Below are positions 43,814 through 54,445 of a DNA stretch of 64,000 nt, in pieces. The stretch is from GCA-2737725 sp965229355. GTDB lineage: Bacteria; Pseudomonadota; Alphaproteobacteria; Rhodospirillales; Rhodospirillaceae. The notes below the pieces were generated by a model. That model was not told where the DNA came from. It made no database searches and worked only from the letters and a program-made list of their open reading frames with translations. The position numbers were made by a program, and so were the translations under genes. Position 1 is the stretch's first letter, and each line of letters starts with the position of its first letter. The stretch is from contig OZ245869.1 of assembly GCA_965229355.1 (NCBI GenBank), positions 4,030,001 through 4,094,000 on the forward strand, read 5' to 3'.

Positions 43814-46118
43814 ACGGCTGACTGTAAGCAGGCTGGCTCTTCAGCGCATCACGAATACGGCGAATAGCCATCGCCAATTCTTCAGGTCGCACCGGCTTGT
43901 TGAAGAACGCCACAGCGCCTGCGGCTTTGGCGACTTGTTCGGTGGCTTCTTCGCTGTAACCCGTGCATAGGATCACCGGAATATCAGGCCGAATTTTCTT
44001 GATGTGCCCGATCAGTTCAAGCCCCTTCATTTGCGGCATCACTTGGTCGGTGATCACCACATCCCAAGCCGTCGGATCTTCGCTGAAGATTTCCAACGCT
44101 TCCTTGCCGCTGTGTAATGGGGCCGTTTCGTAGCCAAATTTACCCAGCAACAACGCTGTCGCATCGGCCAGATCAACTTCGTCATCGACCAGCAACACGC
44201 GCTCGTCGCCTGACAATTCGGACATGTTGTAGCTCACAATAGCGCCGTCTTCCGCCGTCAGATCAGTGAGCGGCAGATAGACGCGTACGCGCGAGCCGTG
44301 GCCTTCGCGACTGTCCACCACAATGAACCCGGCGTGCGCGGTAATAACCGCCGCCACCACGGGCAAGCCTAAGCCGGTGCCACGCGCCTTTTCTTTGGTG
44401 GTGAAGAACGGTTCGAACATGCGCTCCATCGTGCCGCCAGACATGCCGACACCGCTGTCGCGAACGGTTAAACACACATACATCTGTTCTGGCACGGGTA
44501 CGCCGACAACAAATTGATGTACCAGCAAGCCATCATCACGTTCGCTTTTGGCCATGGTCAGGCCAGGTTTGAAGGCATCAAGCTCGGCACCATTCAGCGA
44601 TAATTCATGCGAGAAGATTTGGATGCGGCCATCGCTTTCACCAATCGCATCGCGCGCATTGATAATCAGGTTCATCAAAACCTGGATCAGTTGGCCCGAG
44701 TTACCGCGCACCGTCAGATGTTTACGCGGCATCTCGACCTTCAGGCCAATGTTTGTCGGCATGTTTGCGCGAACATATTGGTGAACCTCGTTCACCACAC
44801 TGGCCATGGTAATGGGCTTTAAGTCAGCCTGACTGGCGCGCGAGAACGCCAAAATTTGCCGCACCAATTCAGCCGCGCGGTCGCATGAGTCGACAATACG
44901 TTGCGCGAAAGAACGGGCTTTCACCTCTGGGGCCAGCGCATCGTTGATCAACGAGGCAAAAGCGCGAATGGCTGCAACAATGTTGTTAAAATCGTGCGCC
45001 ACGCCGCCAGCCAAGCGGCCCACGCTCTCTAAACGCTGCGCTTCGATCAATTGTTTCTTAAGTTGCTGCTCGCGTTGCTCGCGACGGTAGATTTCAGTTA
45101 CATCTTTAACGGTATAGATCATGCCCCGATCTGGCAGACGCATAATGCGCACTTCGTTGTGGGCTTGGCGGCCATCAGGGCGCTCGATGTCAAACTCCCC
45201 ATCCCAGACATCACCGCTTTCAAACACGGCCCGTACATCAGGCAACATCCGATCACGTAAACTCTTCATGGCCGGGAACGCATCGTTAAAATGCTTGCCG
45301 ATAATATCCTCTCTCGAACCACTGCCCCAAATATCGACGACGATACTGTTGACGTACACAATTTTCCCGTCGGCATCTTCAATCACGATACGGTCTTGAG
45401 AACTATCGAGCGCACGGATGATGGACGCATTTTCACGGTATAACGTCTCGGTCAGTCGCTTAGATTCGTCCTTTGCTTCGTTTGCCCTCTTTAATGCTTT
45501 TTGTGCATTGTCGAAGGTGATGAGCAGCAAGCACAGCCCCATCGCCAAATTAACAAAAACAGTCGTCGCACTGGTAATGCTGGGCAGAATAAGCGGGGTT
45601 TGATTGTTATGGATGACCAGAATATAAGCGATACTGTTTGCAGCCCGCATAAGGCTGACGATACCTGCCAGCGTGTAAAACAGCGACCGGCTGTTTATAA
45701 AAAAGACAATACCAATCACGGCCATCATCACCGCAGTAAAGCCAACCGCGGCAAAGCGCATCATGAGCAGGTCTGTGTATTGAACAACCTGAATAACAAA
45801 ACACACTGCGCCTGTGATAATCGTCGCGGTGCGTAACGTAATCTGGTGACCGACAAGGGCCAGCGCACCCAAGAAAAAGAACATGCTACCAACGCAGATT
45901 GCGATGCCCAGGAACGTCCACAACAGATTAAATTCAGTTATGCTGGTGGGAATTTCACCAATTGTGGCCACGCCAACTGTTAAGCCGATGGCAGCAAACG
46001 CAATCGCCCAGAAATGCAGATAATGGCCACCGACATCCTTGCGATAGACGTGCAGACACAACACCGCGCAAATCAGCGGTGCTAATGTAGCTTGTATCAT
46101 CAGAATTTGAGCAATCAT
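43782..46118 (-). CDS. Membrane PAS hybrid histidine kinase
   Basis: A 778-residue kinase with about seven transmembrane helices in residues 1-205, a coiled coil, one PAS domain (about 228-345), HisKA with His375 (GGVAHDFNNIVAAIRAFASL), an ATPase domain (NLIINARDAIGESDG, GTGLGLPVVAAVITAH) and a receiver (about 645-765, phospho-Asp in VVITDQVMPQMKG). From the PAS domain onward it is closely related to the C-terminal part of the giant kinase just upstream, so the two probably arose by duplication with different sensor halves. No periplasmic sensor domain is visible. It begins 46 bases after the giant kinase on the same strand. Confidence 0.9.
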   Translation of the reverse strand: MIAQILMIQATLAPLICAVLCLHVYRKDVGGHYLHFWAIAFAAIGLTVGVATIGEIPTSITEFNLLWTFLGIAICVGSMFFFLGALALVGHQITLRTATIITGAVCFVIQVVQYTDLLMMRFAAVGFTAVMMAVIGIVFFINSRSLFYTLAGIVSLMRAANSIAYILVIHNNQTPLILPSITSATTVFVNLAMGLCLLLITFDNAQKALKRANEAKDESKRLTETLYRENASIIRALDSSQDRIVIEDADGKIVYVNSIVVDIWGSGSREDIIGKHFNDAFPAMKSLRDRMLPDVRAVFESGDVWDGEFDIERPDGRQAHNEVRIMRLPDRGMIYTVKDVTEIYRREQREQQLKKQLIEAQRLESVGRLAGGVAHDFNNIVAAIRAFASLINDALAPEVKARSFAQRIVDSCDRAAELVRQILAFSRASQADLKPITMASVVNEVHQYVRANMPTNIGLKVEMPRKHLTVRGNSGQLIQVLMNLIINARDAIGESDGRIQIFSHELSLNGAELDAFKPGLTMAKSERDDGLLVHQFVVGVPVPEQMYVCLTVRDSGVGMSGGTMERMFEPFFTTKEKARGTGLGLPVVAAVITAHAGFIVVDSREGHGSRVRVYLPLTDLTAEDGAIVSYNMSELSGDERVLLVDDEVDLADATALLLGKFGYETAPLHSGKEALEIFSEDPTAWDVVITDQVMPQMKGLELIGHIKKIRPDIPVILCTGYSEEATEQVAKAAGAVAFFNKPVRPEELAMAIRRIRDALKSQPAYSQPSTNQEETPTA

Positions 46119-46164
46119 CTCGCGCGTCTACATCACGTTCGTCAGTGTGAATTCTAATATTCGA

Positions 46165-49100
46165 TTATGTCTGCGCCGTTACTTTTTCGTCGCGAAGCTG
46201 ACGTATAGCTTGGGCAAGGTTTTCGGGCAAAACAGGTTTCGTAAAGAAAGCATCCGCACCCAAGGCTTTAGCGTTGCGCTCGGTGGCAAAGTCCGAGAAC
46301 CCCGTGCAAAGTATAACCGGTATATCCTCACGGATTTTGCGTAAATGCGAGATCAATTCCAGGCCCTTCATGGCCGGCATGACTTGGTCTGTAATGATCA
46401 CATCCCAGGCCGTGGGATCCTCTTCAAACAGGCGCAACGCATCACGCGGGTAGTAAAGCGGCGCCACGTCGTAGCCGTATTTGCGCAGTAACAAGGCCGT
46501 CGCATCAGCCAAATCGGCCTCGTCGTCCACCAATAAGATGCGTTCTGTGCCTTTTAACCGCTCTATATCTGGCCGAGCCGTTGCATCGGTTTCTTCCACG
46601 GCATGGCGTGACGTGGGCAAATAGACGTTGAAGCGGCATCCCCGCCCCTGTTGGGTTGTCACTACGATAAACCCGGTATGTGCGGCCACAACGGCGGCCA
46701 CGACCGGCAGACCCAAACCTGTGCCACGTGCTTTTTCTTTCGTAGTGAAAAACGGCTCGAACATACGTTCCACGGTAATGCCCGACATGCCCGGGCCGTC
46801 GTCACGCAATGTCAGACAGAGATAGCGTTGATCAGACAGGGGAGCGCCCACAACGTACTGATGCACCACGACGCCATCGGTGCGCTTGGTGCTGGCGATG
46901 GTCAGGCCGGGCTTGTAACTGGCCAATTCCTGGTCTGTCAGCACGCGTTCTTCAGAATAGATTTGAATGCGGCCTGGACGCTCTCCAATAGCATCGCGCG
47001 CATTCAAGCCTAAGTTCATGACGATCTGCACCAACTGCGCGGCATTCCCCAAGACGATAGGGTCGTTCTCGGGGCGCATAATATCGACGGTGATGCTGGC
47101 CGGAATGCTGGCGCGTAAATACGCTGTCACTTCCTCGATCACCTCACCCATGCTGGTCGGCTTCAAATCAGCGCGAGAGGCCCGCGAGAACAACAGAATT
47201 TGACGAACCAAATCAGCCGCACGGTCACAGGTGTTGATAATTCGGTCGGCGTAGGTTTTCGCTTTCGTACCGGTTTGTACTTCGCTCGAAACAAGGCTGG
47301 CAAAAGCACGCACTGCGGCGACAATGTTATTGAAGTCGTGCGCAACACCTCCCGCCAAGCGCCCGATACTTTCCATCTTTTGCGCTTCAATGAGCTGCGT
47401 TTTCAGTTGCTGTTCGCGTTGTTCATGTTTGCGGCGTTCAGTGACATCTTCAGCCGTGTACAACAACCCCTTATCGGGCAATTGCATCACTTGAATATCG
47501 ACATACGACGCATCCCCTGTCGGGCGCGTGAGCAACAACTGTCCATTCCACGAGCCTTGACGCGAAATCGCCGCCAGCACCTCGGTTTCCATAGACTTAC
47601 GGTACGCCTGTAACAGTGGGAATGCCGACAAGAACGGACGGCCCATTAAATCTGTTTTCGAGCCAGCCCCCCACGCATCGGCCACCGCCTGATTGACGTA
47701 ACGCACATAGCCGCCAGCATCTTCGATAATGATGCGCTCTTGCGTTGAATCCAGCGCACTCAAGATCGAAGCGTTTTCCTGATACAGGAATTCGATGCGC
47801 GCTTGCGCCTCATCGCGCCCCAAGCGCTCTAATGTCATCACAATAAAGTCAGCGATATATGTGGCGTATGTGACTTCCGACACATCCCATGCGCGCGGTG
47901 TGCCGACATGTTCAATGCAAATCACGCCCCACAGCGCGCCTTGCCACAAAATCGGCACATCCAATGCAGACGTAATGCCCAGCGGTTTATAATAAGTGTC
48001 GTGCAGATTCACTGCCGCTGGATGCGTCGCCGTATCATCCATAACGACACTGCGCAGTTTAAATAATTCATCGAAATAGGCTTCACGCGTTTCACGTTCG
48101 AACGTAACGAACGTAGTCACTATTTTCCCATCATACAGCGCCATGACTGATTGCAGGGCTTGTTTGTCGGTTGTGACCCGCCAAATACTGGCCCGCTGCA
48201 CATCTATGGAGCGCGTAATTTCACGCAGAATGGTTTCGTACACTTCACGCGGTGGCATCCGGCTGAGTTCACGGCGACTGGCGATATCTGCAACGCTGCG
48301 GTCGAGACGCATGCGTTTGCGTTCCAGCGTGCGAACTTCTGTAATATCACGGGAAATATTGATCCAACGCCCGTCATTCAGAGGTACGGTGCTCCAGCGC
48401 ATTACGCGCTTCGAACCGTCCTTGCGCAACACAACATTGGCTTCGGCTGTATAAACCTCACCACGCTCGGCGCACGAGCGCATCTCTTTTGCAATAACGT
48501 CAAGTGGTGGATCGGCTTCAACCAAAAAATCCACCATCGCGTGACCGATGACCTCTTTCGGGTCCCCGTTCGCACACCACGAGGCAAAGCTCTTGTTGGC
48601 AAAAACGATGTCTTTCAACGGATGAGTGATCGTAATGTTTTCGCCCGCAAAATCCAACGACGTAACGACATCTTGTAATTCTGCCCGCGCACGCTCGCCT
48701 GCGGCTTCCAGTGCCTTCAATGCCGTCACATCGCGCACGACGTGTAAGGCCGTCGTGTCATCAATGCGGGTCACTGTAATATCAGCAATAATTGAGCTAC
48801 CATCATTGCAGTCGATTGTTTCAACACCCGTCCAGCGGCCTTGCGTCGCAACGGCGTAATCCACGCGCTCTAACAACGCATCACGTTGGGTCGCCTTGTG
48901 TACAGCAGCCCATTGGCTTTCAGCATCAGGTGGGGCTGTACGCTGCATCAAATCTCGCGCAACCTTATTGGCGTAAATCAAATCGCGCTGACTTCCTGGC
49001 GTTGTGTCGCGCTGTTTCCAAATGGCAATACTTTCGGAGGCCGCATCTACCGCGACCTTCAAGCGGATCAACTCTTCCTGGCGCTGCATATCGGCGCTAA

Positions 49101-51186
49101 CGTCGATCACCATGCCTTCTTGCAGCAAACGTCCATCGGGCAAGCGGATATGGCGACCGCGCGTCATGCAACTGATCACCGTGCCGTCCTTGCGGCAGCG
49201 ACGATTGATGTTCTGGAACTCCCACTGTTCAGGGTCGCCGCCTTGCGCCATATGCATGAAGGATTTGTGGATACGCTCCCGATTATCGGGAGCCGCAGTT
49301 TCCGCAAACGTCTTGCTATCGACGAACAAATCCATCCATTCAGCAACGGTATAGCCCAACACGGCTTCGACACCAGGGCTACAGAACTGCGGCTCAATTT
49401 TGCCGCCACCCAATACAACAGAGAAGAAGTAGGCACTCCCAATGTTTGACAGAATAGACGTGAGCTGGCGCTCGCGGTCCAACACCGCTTGCTCTGCCGC
49501 TTCTAATTCCGTCAGATCAATCAACATTACCAATCGCCGACGCTGACCATTATCAGCGGGCTTAATGGCGCGGCTGGAATAAATTACGGGAACCACAGTG
49601 CCGTCGCGACGAAGAATTTTCGTTTTCATTTCAATCGCAGCAGTTGGCGATTGATCGCGGAGTTGACGCGCTTGAGTAAGAACTTCGTTGTTCAGTAGCA
49701 ACGACTTGCCTTGGCCGAATCTGTCGTTGGCCTCCTCTTGCGAAAAACCAGTTAAGGCCTGGAAGGACGGGCTGACGTATTCAAGCGTGCTGACGTTATT
49801 TCCCTGCAAGCGCACGACAAAAACAGCACCAGGCACCTGTTCGGCGAGTTGTTCATAAATGTCCTGCTTCAGCTTAATTTCATGTTCTAAGGCTTTTTGT
49901 TGAGCCAGGTTCACGACAGAGAGGCGGTAGCCTGCAAAATTATGGTCCTCGTCATAGAACGGCACGCCATTGATCCGGCGCCAGTGTTCATTTGGTGTAT
50001 TCGTCGGCAGTTTTGATTCGTAGCCGCGGAAACTTTCACGCTTATCAAGAATCTCTTGCAACTTACTCCGCTTACCATTGGTTTGTGCCAGAAACGGCAT
50101 ACCCGGCGAGGAATGGGCGGCGTTGTATTGCAACGCATCGCTGGTCCGGAACGTCGTGATGATATTGTAGTTGGAATCAATTTCGATCAGCGTATCCGAA
50201 GACGCCGCCGCGAAATCTTTGAAACGTCGCTCACTCAATTGAAGCAACTGAGACTGTTTGCGGGTGACACGGGTTGCCGTTGTACCGACCGCCACAAACA
50301 GGATGCCCAAAGCTAAACAACCAAAACTAACGATGAATAATGATTGGCTGCGTGATTCTTCGAATCCAACGCCAGCTTCTTTTTCACGCTCAACAACTTT
50401 CAACGACATATTACGCAAGCTTGCTTCAAGCGTGCTAAAGCTATTGTTGCGGTTGCTAAGGGCAGCTCCCAGTTCGGCTTGTTGCGCGAGATAATCTCTA
50501 CGCACCAAAACTTCCATCGCACCCTTTAATTTTGCGCTTCCTTCAGGCGTTAAACGCGCTGAAGGCATGTTCTTCAAAACTTGCGTGGCAAGCTCAGCCA
50601 GTTTCGCATCATCGGGCAGCGGGCTGACACGCGTCACCCCCACCGTGAACATCTTGTACTGCTCCAGCAGAACAGCACGAAGGGACTGATATAGCGGTGA
50701 CGACGGCGCTGCGGTCGACAGGGCTTCTTCAGTCGCCATTATGGCGCCCGTCAATCCGTTATGCGAAATATTGTCGCTCCATCGTCCCAGCTTCTGCCAC
50801 AGCTCGTTACTGTCATTCGACAGATGCACATAAGCGTCGATCTGATGGCTAAGGGTGTCGTATTCGCTGCGATAGGACAGATTTTGCGTATAGTCGCGCA
50901 ACGCCATCTGATGCGCCTCAATCCGCTCCTGGATCTCCTGGCGCTCTTTCATGATCAAATCATGATTTGGAATGGGCGAGTTATCCCAATAGCGCAGTTG
51001 CCAGATTTCTTTCGAGAGTAGCGAAAGTATGCTCTGGGCGTTTTGGGCATTGTTAAGAGTTACGAAAGCCTCACGTCGTGTTGTTTCGACAACGAACTGA
51101 AGGGCAAAGACGAGCAAAAAACCAACCGTGCCAATGGCAACGATCATGTACCCGGAACCTAGAATGCGGCGAAGCAATCCAGCCAT
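46165..51186 (-). CDS. Giant multi-PAS hybrid histidine kinase (1673 residues)
   Basis: TM1 (about 12-32), a helix-rich periplasmic domain (about 33-283) and TM2 (about 284-305) are followed by five successive PAS-like domains (about 320-960), a GAF domain (about 990-1140), a sixth PAS, HisKA with the His in GGVAHDFNNIVAAVRAFASL near residue 1270, an ATPase domain (GLNARDAIGERPG, GTGLGLPVVAAVVAAH) and a C-terminal receiver (VIITDQVMPAMKG). The input half is much longer than in a typical kinase. From the last PAS onward it is a close relative of the kinase at 43782. ATG 51186 begins near the first membrane segment. Inputs are unknown; the next gene upstream, on the other strand, starts the TonB-receptor group. 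Confidence 0.9.
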   Translation of the reverse strand: MAGLLRRILGSGYMIVAIGTVGFLLVFALQFVVETTRREAFVTLNNAQNAQSILSLLSKEIWQLRYWDNSPIPNHDLIMKERQEIQERIEAHQMALRDYTQNLSYRSEYDTLSHQIDAYVHLSNDSNELWQKLGRWSDNISHNGLTGAIMATEEALSTAAPSSPLYQSLRAVLLEQYKMFTVGVTRVSPLPDDAKLAELATQVLKNMPSARLTPEGSAKLKGAMEVLVRRDYLAQQAELGAALSNRNNSFSTLEASLRNMSLKVVEREKEAGVGFEESRSQSLFIVSFGCLALGILFVAVGTTATRVTRKQSQLLQLSERRFKDFAAASSDTLIEIDSNYNIITTFRTSDALQYNAAHSSPGMPFLAQTNGKRSKLQEILDKRESFRGYESKLPTNTPNEHWRRINGVPFYDEDHNFAGYRLSVVNLAQQKALEHEIKLKQDIYEQLAEQVPGAVFVVRLQGNNVSTLEYVSPSFQALTGFSQEEANDRFGQGKSLLLNNEVLTQARQLRDQSPTAAIEMKTKILRRDGTVVPVIYSSRAIKPADNGQRRRLVMLIDLTELEAAEQAVLDRERQLTSILSNIGSAYFFSVVLGGGKIEPQFCSPGVEAVLGYTVAEWMDLFVDSKTFAETAAPDNRERIHKSFMHMAQGGDPEQWEFQNINRRCRKDGTVISCMTRGRHIRLPDGRLLQEGMVIDVSADMQRQEELIRLKVAVDAASESIAIWKQRDTTPGSQRDLIYANKVARDLMQRTAPPDAESQWAAVHKATQRDALLERVDYAVATQGRWTGVETIDCNDGSSIIADITVTRIDDTTALHVVRDVTALKALEAAGERARAELQDVVTSLDFAGENITITHPLKDIVFANKSFASWCANGDPKEVIGHAMVDFLVEADPPLDVIAKEMRSCAERGEVYTAEANVVLRKDGSKRVMRWSTVPLNDGRWINISRDITEVRTLERKRMRLDRSVADIASRRELSRMPPREVYETILREITRSIDVQRASIWRVTTDKQALQSVMALYDGKIVTTFVTFERETREAYFDELFKLRSVVMDDTATHPAAVNLHDTYYKPLGITSALDVPILWQGALWGVICIEHVGTPRAWDVSEVTYATYIADFIVMTLERLGRDEAQARIEFLYQENASILSALDSTQERIIIEDAGGYVRYVNQAVADAWGAGSKTDLMGRPFLSAFPLLQAYRKSMETEVLAAISRQGSWNGQLLLTRPTGDASYVDIQVMQLPDKGLLYTAEDVTERRKHEQREQQLKTQLIEAQKMESIGRLAGGVAHDFNNIVAAVRAFASLVSSEVQTGTKAKTYADRIINTCDRAADLVRQILLFSRASRADLKPTSMGEVIEEVTAYLRASIPASITVDIMRPENDPIVLGNAAQLVQIVMNLGLNARDAIGERPGRIQIYSEERVLTDQELASYKPGLTIASTKRTDGVVVHQYVVGAPLSDQRYLCLTLRDDGPGMSGITVERMFEPFFTTKEKARGTGLGLPVVAAVVAAHTGFIVVTTQQGRGCRFNVYLPTSRHAVEETDATARPDIERLKGTERILLVDDEADLADATALLLRKYGYDVAPLYYPRDALRLFEEDPTAWDVIITDQVMPAMKGLELISHLRKIREDIPVILCTGFSDFATERNAKALGADAFFTKPVLPENLAQAIRQLRDEKVTAQT

Positions 51187-51847
51187 TCAAAACAAGCCCT
51201 GTGCGGGAAAAATGTCATACGACTAAGCCTCATGAGCGTTTCATCTTAGATGAGAACCCCCACCTTCTCTACCCAAGCCGAAGAATGCCCCGCCAGTCCT
51301 ATATACGAAAGTGTGCGCCGCACACGTTGAGCGGGAACCTTTGAAAATCGGCCTCTGATTGACGCAACTCAACCCATGATTCGCGAAAGCTACGCTACAG
51401 AAACATCCGATTCGGGTCTTTGCGCCATGTCAAAAGCTACGACACTTTATATATGGAAATGAAATTGGGTGGTTCGCGCAACACTTTGATAGCAGCGCCA
51501 ACCGATCGATACGCGTTCGATTATGTCTAAAATATAAATCTTGAGTTGAGAGACCACTGCATAGTGGTTGCTACGCCTTCAGAGTTACGCCGAATACGAT
51601 ACCTTAGATGAACATACCGTAATCAAGTTATACTTTCGTGCACACGCCACATACGTTGGCTGATTAGTCAAAAAAAAATTTAACGCTAGTTTCACCTCGC
51701 GAACTAAAAACGTCGCGGGTGCAGTCAACTCACTTGCAGAACCGATCCTAAAAAAACGTAAGGCAGCTTCAGGGAGCTGTTTTGCGAACGGTCGAACTCT
51801 GCCTGAAGAGCCTGCAGCACGTGGTATCACAAAGATGGGAGCTAATG
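51187..51847. other. Divergent control region before the TonB-receptor group
   Basis: About 660 A/T-rich bases with no recognised gene. It holds a perfect inverted repeat ACCACT-GCAT-AGTGGT at 51553-51568 and a weak hairpin CAGCT-N6-AGCTG followed by TTTT at 51764-51783, which could attenuate transcription of the following gene. The open frames across it are not convincing. Confidence 0.45.
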
Positions 51848-52303
51848 ATGTATCGTAGACTAGTTGCTGCGGCTGTTTTGACTGTGTTGGGGTTCGGCCC
51901 CGCGAATGCAGCAATGGACGCCAAACAAGTTCAGATCGCCGCAAAGGCGCTGGGCTTTCTTGCCAAGAAACCTGCCCCTGGCTCGAAGATCGTTGTTGTC
52001 GGTAGCGCTGCTGCCGTCGCTGACGTGACCGCTGCTCTGCCGGGCATGAGCGTTGCTGCTGGTTCTGCCGCTGACGGCGCATCTGCATTCGCTGTGTTCG
52101 TGTCAACTGCCGCTGAAGCTACAGCCGCTAAAGGCGCTGGCGTTGTCACCATTGGTTCTGCCGTGGCTTGCGTTGATGCAGGTGCGTGCGTGCTGGCCAT
52201 CGAAACCCAACCCAAAGTGACCATCTACGTCAGCAAGGCTGCGGCCACTGCTGCTGGTGTCTCGTTCGACGCCAACTTCAAGATGATGATCACAGAAAAA
52301 TAA
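51848..52303 (+). CDS. Small secreted protein, YfiR-like (DUF4154-like)
   Basis: A 151-residue protein with a clear signal peptide (MYRRLVAAAVLTVLGFGPANA) and an Ala/Val-rich mature part. The order of elements, KIVVVGSAAAV, AFAVFVSTA, GVVTIGSA, then KVTIYVSKAAATAAGVSFDANF, follows the pattern of YfiR/DUF4154 proteins, though the match is weak. It also has a Cys pair (CVDAGACV). In many proteobacteria a YfiR-like gene precedes a TonB receptor and a membrane signalling protein, as here. ATG 51848 has GGGAG 6 bases upstream; an ATG 3 bases earlier is possible. The receptor gene follows after 36 bases. Confidence 0.65.
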   Translation: MYRRLVAAAVLTVLGFGPANAAMDAKQVQIAAKALGFLAKKPAPGSKIVVVGSAAAVADVTAALPGMSVAAGSAADGASAFAVFVSTAAEATAAKGAGVVTIGSAVACVDAGACVLAIETQPKVTIYVSKAAATAAGVSFDANFKMMITEK

Positions 52304-52339
52304 CAACAACAATAAAACGAATTCAGAAGGACACATCAC

Positions 52340-54328
52340 ATGTATAAATCACGCATTCTCTCGGCCGTTTCTGGTTTGGCGTTGCTCGCCACCACCCCGG
52401 CCTTCGCGCAAACAATGAACTATGGCTCGCTGCAAGAATTGTTCGGCGAACCCGTGACCACGGCAGCTACCGGCAAACCGCAACGCGCGTCTGAATCGCC
52501 GGTGCCAATGACCATCGTCACCCAAGAGCAAATTCAACAGTACGGCGCCTCAAACGTGCCGGATGCCATCCGTTATGTGTCGGGGATCGATATCATTCAG
52601 TTCTCGCGCTACGACAACGAAGTCGCTGTGCGCGGCTACAACGGCGTCTACTCGCCGCGTCTGCTGGTGCTGATCAACGGCCGCCAAGTGTACTTGGACC
52701 ACTATGGCATGACCAACTGGGCAGCCCTGCCGGTTGCCATGGCTGAAATCCGCCAGATCGAAATCGTCAAAGGCCCGAACAGCGCATTGTTCGGCTTCAA
52801 TGCCGCCGCCGGTGTTGTGAACATCGTCACCTACAATCCGCTGTATGACGATGTTGACAGCGTGACAGTGCGTGCTGGTACTCAAAACACCGCTGAAACC
52901 GAATTCGTGACCACGCAGAAGATCAATGAGTCGGTCGGCTTACGTTTGAGCGGCACCGCCAGCCGTGGCGACGACTTCGAAACCCCGCTGCAAGTTGCCG
53001 GCAGCACCCGTGACGACGCGCACCGCATCAGCTTCAATGCCGATGTCTTGGCACAAGTGAATGCCAGCACACAATTCAACGTCGAAGGCTCGTTCGTCGA
53101 TACGCAACGTACCGAAGTGAACAATGCCTTGACGGTTGTTGATTACCGCACCTATTCGGCCAAAACCTCTGTCGTCAACGACGGCGAATATGGCTTGTTG
53201 AAAGCATCGTTGTACAAAAACTGGTTGGAAGTCGATTTCAGCGCCACATCGGGCTTGGATCAATCTGTCATCGTCGCTCAGTTAGAAGACCTGATCAAAA
53301 TCGGTTCGGCACACACCGTGCGTTTATCGGGTGAATATCGCCACAACCAAATGGACAGCAACTTCAGCACGCTGTCCACACCGAACCAAGAATCGCACAT
53401 CGCGTATGATGTGTACTCTGCTGGCGCGATGTGGGATTGGGCGATCACCCAAGACTTAAACTGGACGAACAGCTTGCGCCTTGATCATCAAGACGTCAGC
53501 AAGACCGGTTTCCAAACGACCATTCCGAACACGACCTACAGTTTCACCAATGCCGCTTATGATCAAAGCTCGACGTTGTGGAGCGCAAACACTGGCTTGG
53601 TTTACCGCGCAACCGATCTCGATACCTTCCGCCTCACCTTTGGCCGCGGCTTGCAAACTCCAAGCTTGCTGACCTCTGGCATCTTCGTGCCAGTGTCGGC
53701 AACCCCGCTGCCGATTTACTTGGTGGGCAACGCGAACCTGGAAACGACCGTCGTGCAGAACTACGAGTTCGGTTACGAGCGTAAAGTGGCCGACATCTTC
53801 TCGACCATTTCAGCCAACGTGTTCTACCAAACCAACAAGCACATCGTCGGTACACGCACGACCACGTACACACGTACGCTGCCGAATGGCGCCGTTGTTC
53901 CGGCTGCTGTGATTTCGCAGTTCTCGGATACGGGCGACACCAATTTGGTGGGCTTCGAACTCGCTCTGCGCGGTTCGAAAGACGCCTTTAACTGGGATTT
54001 GAACTACGCTTACGCCAACCTGGATGACGAGTTCCTGCCTGGCGTCACCACCAGCGAAGAACGCACGCCGGGCCACCGCGTTAATCTGACCTTGGGTTAC
54101 ACGGCTGGCGATTGGCTGGGTTCGGTGCGCGGTCAGTATGTCTCGCACTACAACAACGGCGGCGTGAACTTGAGTGACTATCAGCGCTTCGACACCTCGA
54201 TCGGTTACAAGCTGACTGAAGGCATGACCGTCGGCGTGACTGCAAGCAATCTGTTTGGCAAGCACTACGAAGGCCGCCATGCAGAAGTTGAGCGTCAAGT
54301 CCTGGCATCTCTGCGGACCAACTTCTAA
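52340..54328 (+). CDS. TonB-dependent outer-membrane receptor
   Basis: A 662-residue receptor: signal peptide ending AFA, a plug domain (about 35-160: SESPVPMTIVTQEQIQQYGA, AVRGYNGVYSPRLLVLINGRQVY, IEIVKGPNSALFGFNAAAGVVNIVT) and a 22-strand-type barrel ending in an aromatic residue (LASLRTNF). It lacks a long N-terminal signalling extension. The SLQELFGEPVTTAATGKPQRASE opening is typical of receptors that sit behind YfiR-like genes. The cargo, whether a ferric siderophore, cobalamin or other, cannot be told. The two chemoreceptors follow. Confidence 0.92.
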   Translation: MYKSRILSAVSGLALLATTPAFAQTMNYGSLQELFGEPVTTAATGKPQRASESPVPMTIVTQEQIQQYGASNVPDAIRYVSGIDIIQFSRYDNEVAVRGYNGVYSPRLLVLINGRQVYLDHYGMTNWAALPVAMAEIRQIEIVKGPNSALFGFNAAAGVVNIVTYNPLYDDVDSVTVRAGTQNTAETEFVTTQKINESVGLRLSGTASRGDDFETPLQVAGSTRDDAHRISFNADVLAQVNASTQFNVEGSFVDTQRTEVNNALTVVDYRTYSAKTSVVNDGEYGLLKASLYKNWLEVDFSATSGLDQSVIVAQLEDLIKIGSAHTVRLSGEYRHNQMDSNFSTLSTPNQESHIAYDVYSAGAMWDWAITQDLNWTNSLRLDHQDVSKTGFQTTIPNTTYSFTNAAYDQSSTLWSANTGLVYRATDLDTFRLTFGRGLQTPSLLTSGIFVPVSATPLPIYLVGNANLETTVVQNYEFGYERKVADIFSTISANVFYQTNKHIVGTRTTTYTRTLPNGAVVPAAVISQFSDTGDTNLVGFELALRGSKDAFNWDLNYAYANLDDEFLPGVTTSEERTPGHRVNLTLGYTAGDWLGSVRGQYVSHYNNGGVNLSDYQRFDTSIGYKLTEGMTVGVTASNLFGKHYEGRHAEVERQVLASLRTNF

Positions 54329-54344
54329 TCCGCGATTTGTTTTT

Positions 54345-54372
54345 CCGCCTCGCCGCCGTCACGGCGGGGCGG
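54345..54372 (+). repeat. GC-rich hairpin after the TonB receptor gene
   Basis: An 11-bp stem (CCGCCTCGCCG paired with CGGCGGGGCGG, one G-T pair) with a 6-base loop, 16 bases after the stop codon. There is no T run behind it, so it may protect the 3' end or separate expression of receptor and chemoreceptor rather than terminate. Confidence 0.5.
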
Positions 54373-54445
54373 AGACAACTCTCCGTAACCCGAACGAATT
54401 GGTCGGATCATGAAAGCTATTGCTTCAACCGAGTTGAGGTTTGCT

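Noticed and set aside
54345..54372. GC-rich hairpin considered as a terminator
   Set aside because: There is no T run after the stem on the plus strand, so it is listed as a hairpin only.
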